A stretch of 64,000 bases of DNA from Anaerotignum faecicola (lineage in GTDB: Bacteria; Bacillota; Clostridia; Lachnospirales; Anaerotignaceae). The DNA lies in contig NZ_BHVZ01000014.1 in the NCBI RefSeq assembly GCF_003865035.1, positions 396,001 to 460,000 of the forward strand. Reading direction: 5' to 3'. The notes under the pieces were generated by a model. That model saw only the letters and a program-made list of their open reading frames with translations, ran no database searches and was not told where the DNA came from. Shown here in pieces: positions 60,001-64,000 of this stretch. The translations under genes were made by a program, and so were the position numbers. How positions within the stretch are numbered: position 1 is the stretch's first letter; every line of letters begins with the position of its first letter.

Positions 60001-60332
60001 TTGACATTTTGTGTTAAGCGTGTATAATAAATAAATGTCGCTGCACGAAAGCAGTCGGAAAAAGAGTATAGGCATTGGTCAACAGCGAATGTTTGAAAAG
60101 AAAAACATTGACAAGCGGGACTACGGATGATATACTGATATCCGCTGACATAAACAGCGAAAACAAGCACAGAAAAATAAATAAAAAAGTGCTTGACAAA
60201 CTGAATGATACTTGATAAAATATCATTCGCTGTCGAAAAAAACAGCAAACAAAATCGAATCAGGTATGGAAAATAATACTTGACAAGAAAATGAAGATTT
60301 GATAAAATAATCTTCGCTGCTGAAAAGCAGAT
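60001..60332 (+). promoter_or_regulatory. Four tandem rRNA promoters, each followed by a small hairpin
   Basis: P1 TTGACA 60001-60006/TATAAT 60023-60028 (16-base spacer). P2 TTGACA 60108-60113/TATACT 60131-60136 (17). P3 TTGACA 60193-60198/TAAAAT 60216-60221 (17). P4 TTGACA 60280-60285/TAAAAT 60303-60308 (17). Each is followed within about 30 bases by a short CTGC/GCAG or GCTG/CAGC stem-loop. P3 and P4 units are clearly duplicated. The array drives the rRNA operon. Confidence 0.85.
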
Positions 60333-60576
60333 TGATCCTTGAAAACTGAACAATGGATATGAATAAACACAACCCATAGTCAATTCTGTCAGAGTAGTTC
60401 TGAGCTGATTATGAAGCGCGACCATGTGACCAAAGGTTGCGGGAGGCGCTGAATAGCGAAGAATGGAGCGGTTTTCGCGAAGCGAAAAGACAACGCGAAC
60501 TGACGAGATAATGAACTTGATTTTGCCGGTTTAGAAAAACCGGAGTTAGCCAGAAAAACTGGCTAGGAACAAAACT
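60333..60576 (+). promoter_or_regulatory. 16S leader with boxA
   Basis: The boxA-like CTTGAAAACTGAAC lies at 60338-60351. The leader then holds several hairpins, such as CCGGTTT..AAACCGG (about 60525-60543) and AGCCAG-AAAA-CTGGCT (60547-60564), just before 16S. They probably belong to processing and antitermination. Confidence 0.7.
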
Positions 60577-62456
<1,880 letters not shown>

Positions 62457-64000
62457 GGTCAAGCAAGAAAGAGCACAAGGAGAATGCCTTGGCACTAGGA
62501 GCCGATGAAAGACGTGGTAAGCTGCGAAAAGCTTCGGGGAGGCGCAAACAGCCATCGATCCGGAGATATCTGAATGGGGAAACCTACTTGAGCAAACCTC
62601 AAGTATCCATATGTGAATCCATAGCGTATGGAAGGGAACGCTGTGAACTGAAACATCTAAGTAGCAGTAGGAGGAGAAAGAAAACTCGATTTCCTAAGTA
62701 GCGGCGAGCGAACGGGAAAGAGGCCAAACCGAAGGACCTGGTTCTTCGGGGTTGCGGACTGCAATTAGCATTGCTGAGAGATAGACGAATGGTTTTGGGA
62801 AAGCCAGCCGTAGACGGTGAAAGCCCGGTAGACGAAATCTTGAAGCAGCGAGCAGGATCCAGAGTACCACGAGACACGAGAAACCTTGTGGGAAGCCGGG
62901 GGGACCACCCCCCAAGCCTAAATACTCCCTAGTGACCGATAGTGAAGCAGTACTGTGAAGGAAAGGTGAAAAGGACCCCGGGAGGGGAGTGAAAGAGAAC
63001 CTGAAACCTTGTGCTTACAAACAGTCAAAGGCCTACGGGCTGATGGCGTACTTTTTGTAGAACGGTCCGGCGAGTTACTAATGCCAGCGAGGTTAAGATG
63101 TCAGAAGCATCGGAGCCGAAGGGAAACCAAGTCTGAATAGGGCGTAGAGTTGGTATTAGTAGACCCGAAACCGGGTGACCTATCCATGTCCAGGTTGAAG
63201 GAACCGTAAAAGGTTTTGGAGGACCGAACACACATGTGTTGAAAAACGTGGTGATGAGGTGTGGATAGCGGAGAAATTCCAATCGAACTCGGAGATAGCT
63301 GGTTCTCCTCGAAATAGCTTTAGGGCTAGCCTCGAGCTGGAGTCTAACGGAGGTAAAGCACTGAACTGACGCGGGGCCCAAAAAGGTTACCAACTCATAT
63401 CAAACTAAGAATGCCGTCAAGATACCCTCGGGAGTCAGTCTGCGTGAGATAAGTCGCGTGGACAAAAGGGAAAGAGCCCAGACCGACAGCTAAGGTCCCA
63501 AAGTACGTGTTAAGTGGAAAAGGATGTGGGATTTCATAGACAACTAGGATGTTGGCTTAGAAGCAGCCATACATTTAAAGAGTGCGTAATAGCTCACTAG
63601 TCGAGAAAACCTGCGCCGAAAATGTAACGGGGCTAAAACACGACACCGAAGCTACGGATTCCTTACAAAGTAAGGAGTGGTAGAGGAGCATCCTGCAAGG
63701 ACGAAGCCAAAGTGAGAGCGATGGTGGACGAAACAGGAGAGAGAATGCCGGAATGAGTAGCGAGATACATGTGAGAAACATGTAGGCCGAATATCTAAGG
63801 ATTCCTGGGTAAAGCTAATCTTCCCAGGGTTAGTCGGGGCCTAAGGCGAGGACGAAAGTCGTAGTCGATGGATAACAGGTTGATATTCCTGTACTACACA
63901 TAATCAGAACTGTGGGGACGCAGGAGGATAGGGAAACCGGGGAATGGAAAGACCCGGTCAAGCGTAAAGCTGTGGGAGATAGGCAAATCCGTCTCCTGTA
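62457..64000 (+). rRNA. rrl: 23S ribosomal RNA, 5' half (cut by window edge)
   Basis: Starts at GGTCAAGCAAGAAAGAGCAC, followed by GGAGAATGCCTTGGCACTAG and GCCGATGAAAGACGTGG, the conserved 5' end of 23S. Further conserved blocks run to the window end, for example GTAGCGGCGAGCGAACGGGA and ACTCGGAGATAGCTGGTTCT. About 1540 of about 2900 bases are present. Confidence 0.97.

Overview
The window looks like the chromosome of a spore-forming anaerobic Firmicute of class Clostridia. Evidence: a germination protease gene (gpr), a probable gamma-type SASP with a forespore (sigma-G type) promoter, a T-box controlled ileS, an L27 with the Prp-cleaved N-terminal extension, a divergent lexA/yneA-type SOS locus, and an acetyl-CoA hydrolase/transferase-family gene typical of acid-producing fermenters. 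The 16S sequence at the right end reads as Lachnospirales-like, possibly close to Anaerotignum. That placement is inferred by eye, not by a search. Most genes are ordinary core genes with strong Shine-Dalgarno sites, and TTG and GTG starts are common.

Layout: 1-5.3 kb holds the end of nth, a lipoprotein gene and ileS (minus strand) with an isoleucine T-box leader. 5.3-11 kb holds pncB, a large MalT/LuxR-type regulator and gpr (minus). 11-18.6 kb holds rpsT with a structured leader, an unusual fusion of a C_GCAxxG_C_C domain to a siroheme reductase, the pdp-deoB nucleoside salvage operon, a GNAT enzyme, two orphan genes and ybaK. 18.6-28 kb holds a secreted trypsin-like protease (minus), a GNAT-glk pair, a small P-loop protein, a multi-hairpin repeat island, a CoA-transferase, a dCMP deaminase, a CarD-like regulator, ruvAB and a DUF975 membrane protein.

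28-44 kb holds addB (minus, without addA beside it), an FMN_bind-like protein, an M23 peptidase split by a +1 frame change, a 219-bp inverted-repeat element, rng, rny, several small orphan genes, recX, a TPR protein and the conserved rplU-prp-rpmA-obg cluster. 44-54.7 kb holds a flavoprotein and YczE-like membrane protein (minus), an M16 peptidase-like pair, lgt, an ABC-F ATPase, an NhaC-type antiporter (minus) and a CNNM/CorC protein. 54.7-59.9 kb holds lexA-nadE (minus) divergent from a yneA-like gene, nfeD-floA and a SASP. From 60 kb an rRNA operon runs off the right edge, with four tandem promoters, 16S, a tRNA-less spacer and the first half of 23S.

The genes form recognisable functional groups: DNA repair and SOS (nth, ruvAB, addB, recX, lexA, yneA-like), RNA decay (rng, rny), ribosome production (rpsT, rplU, prp, rpmA, obg, rRNA), NAD synthesis (pncB, nadE) and sporulation (gpr, SASP). 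I see no complete insertion sequence, prophage or CRISPR array. The non-routine signals are mostly in leaders and intergenic DNA: a boxA-like site and possible ATT start at rny, a CCC-TAG +1 frameshift site, hairpin-rich repeat elements and the modular rRNA promoter array.
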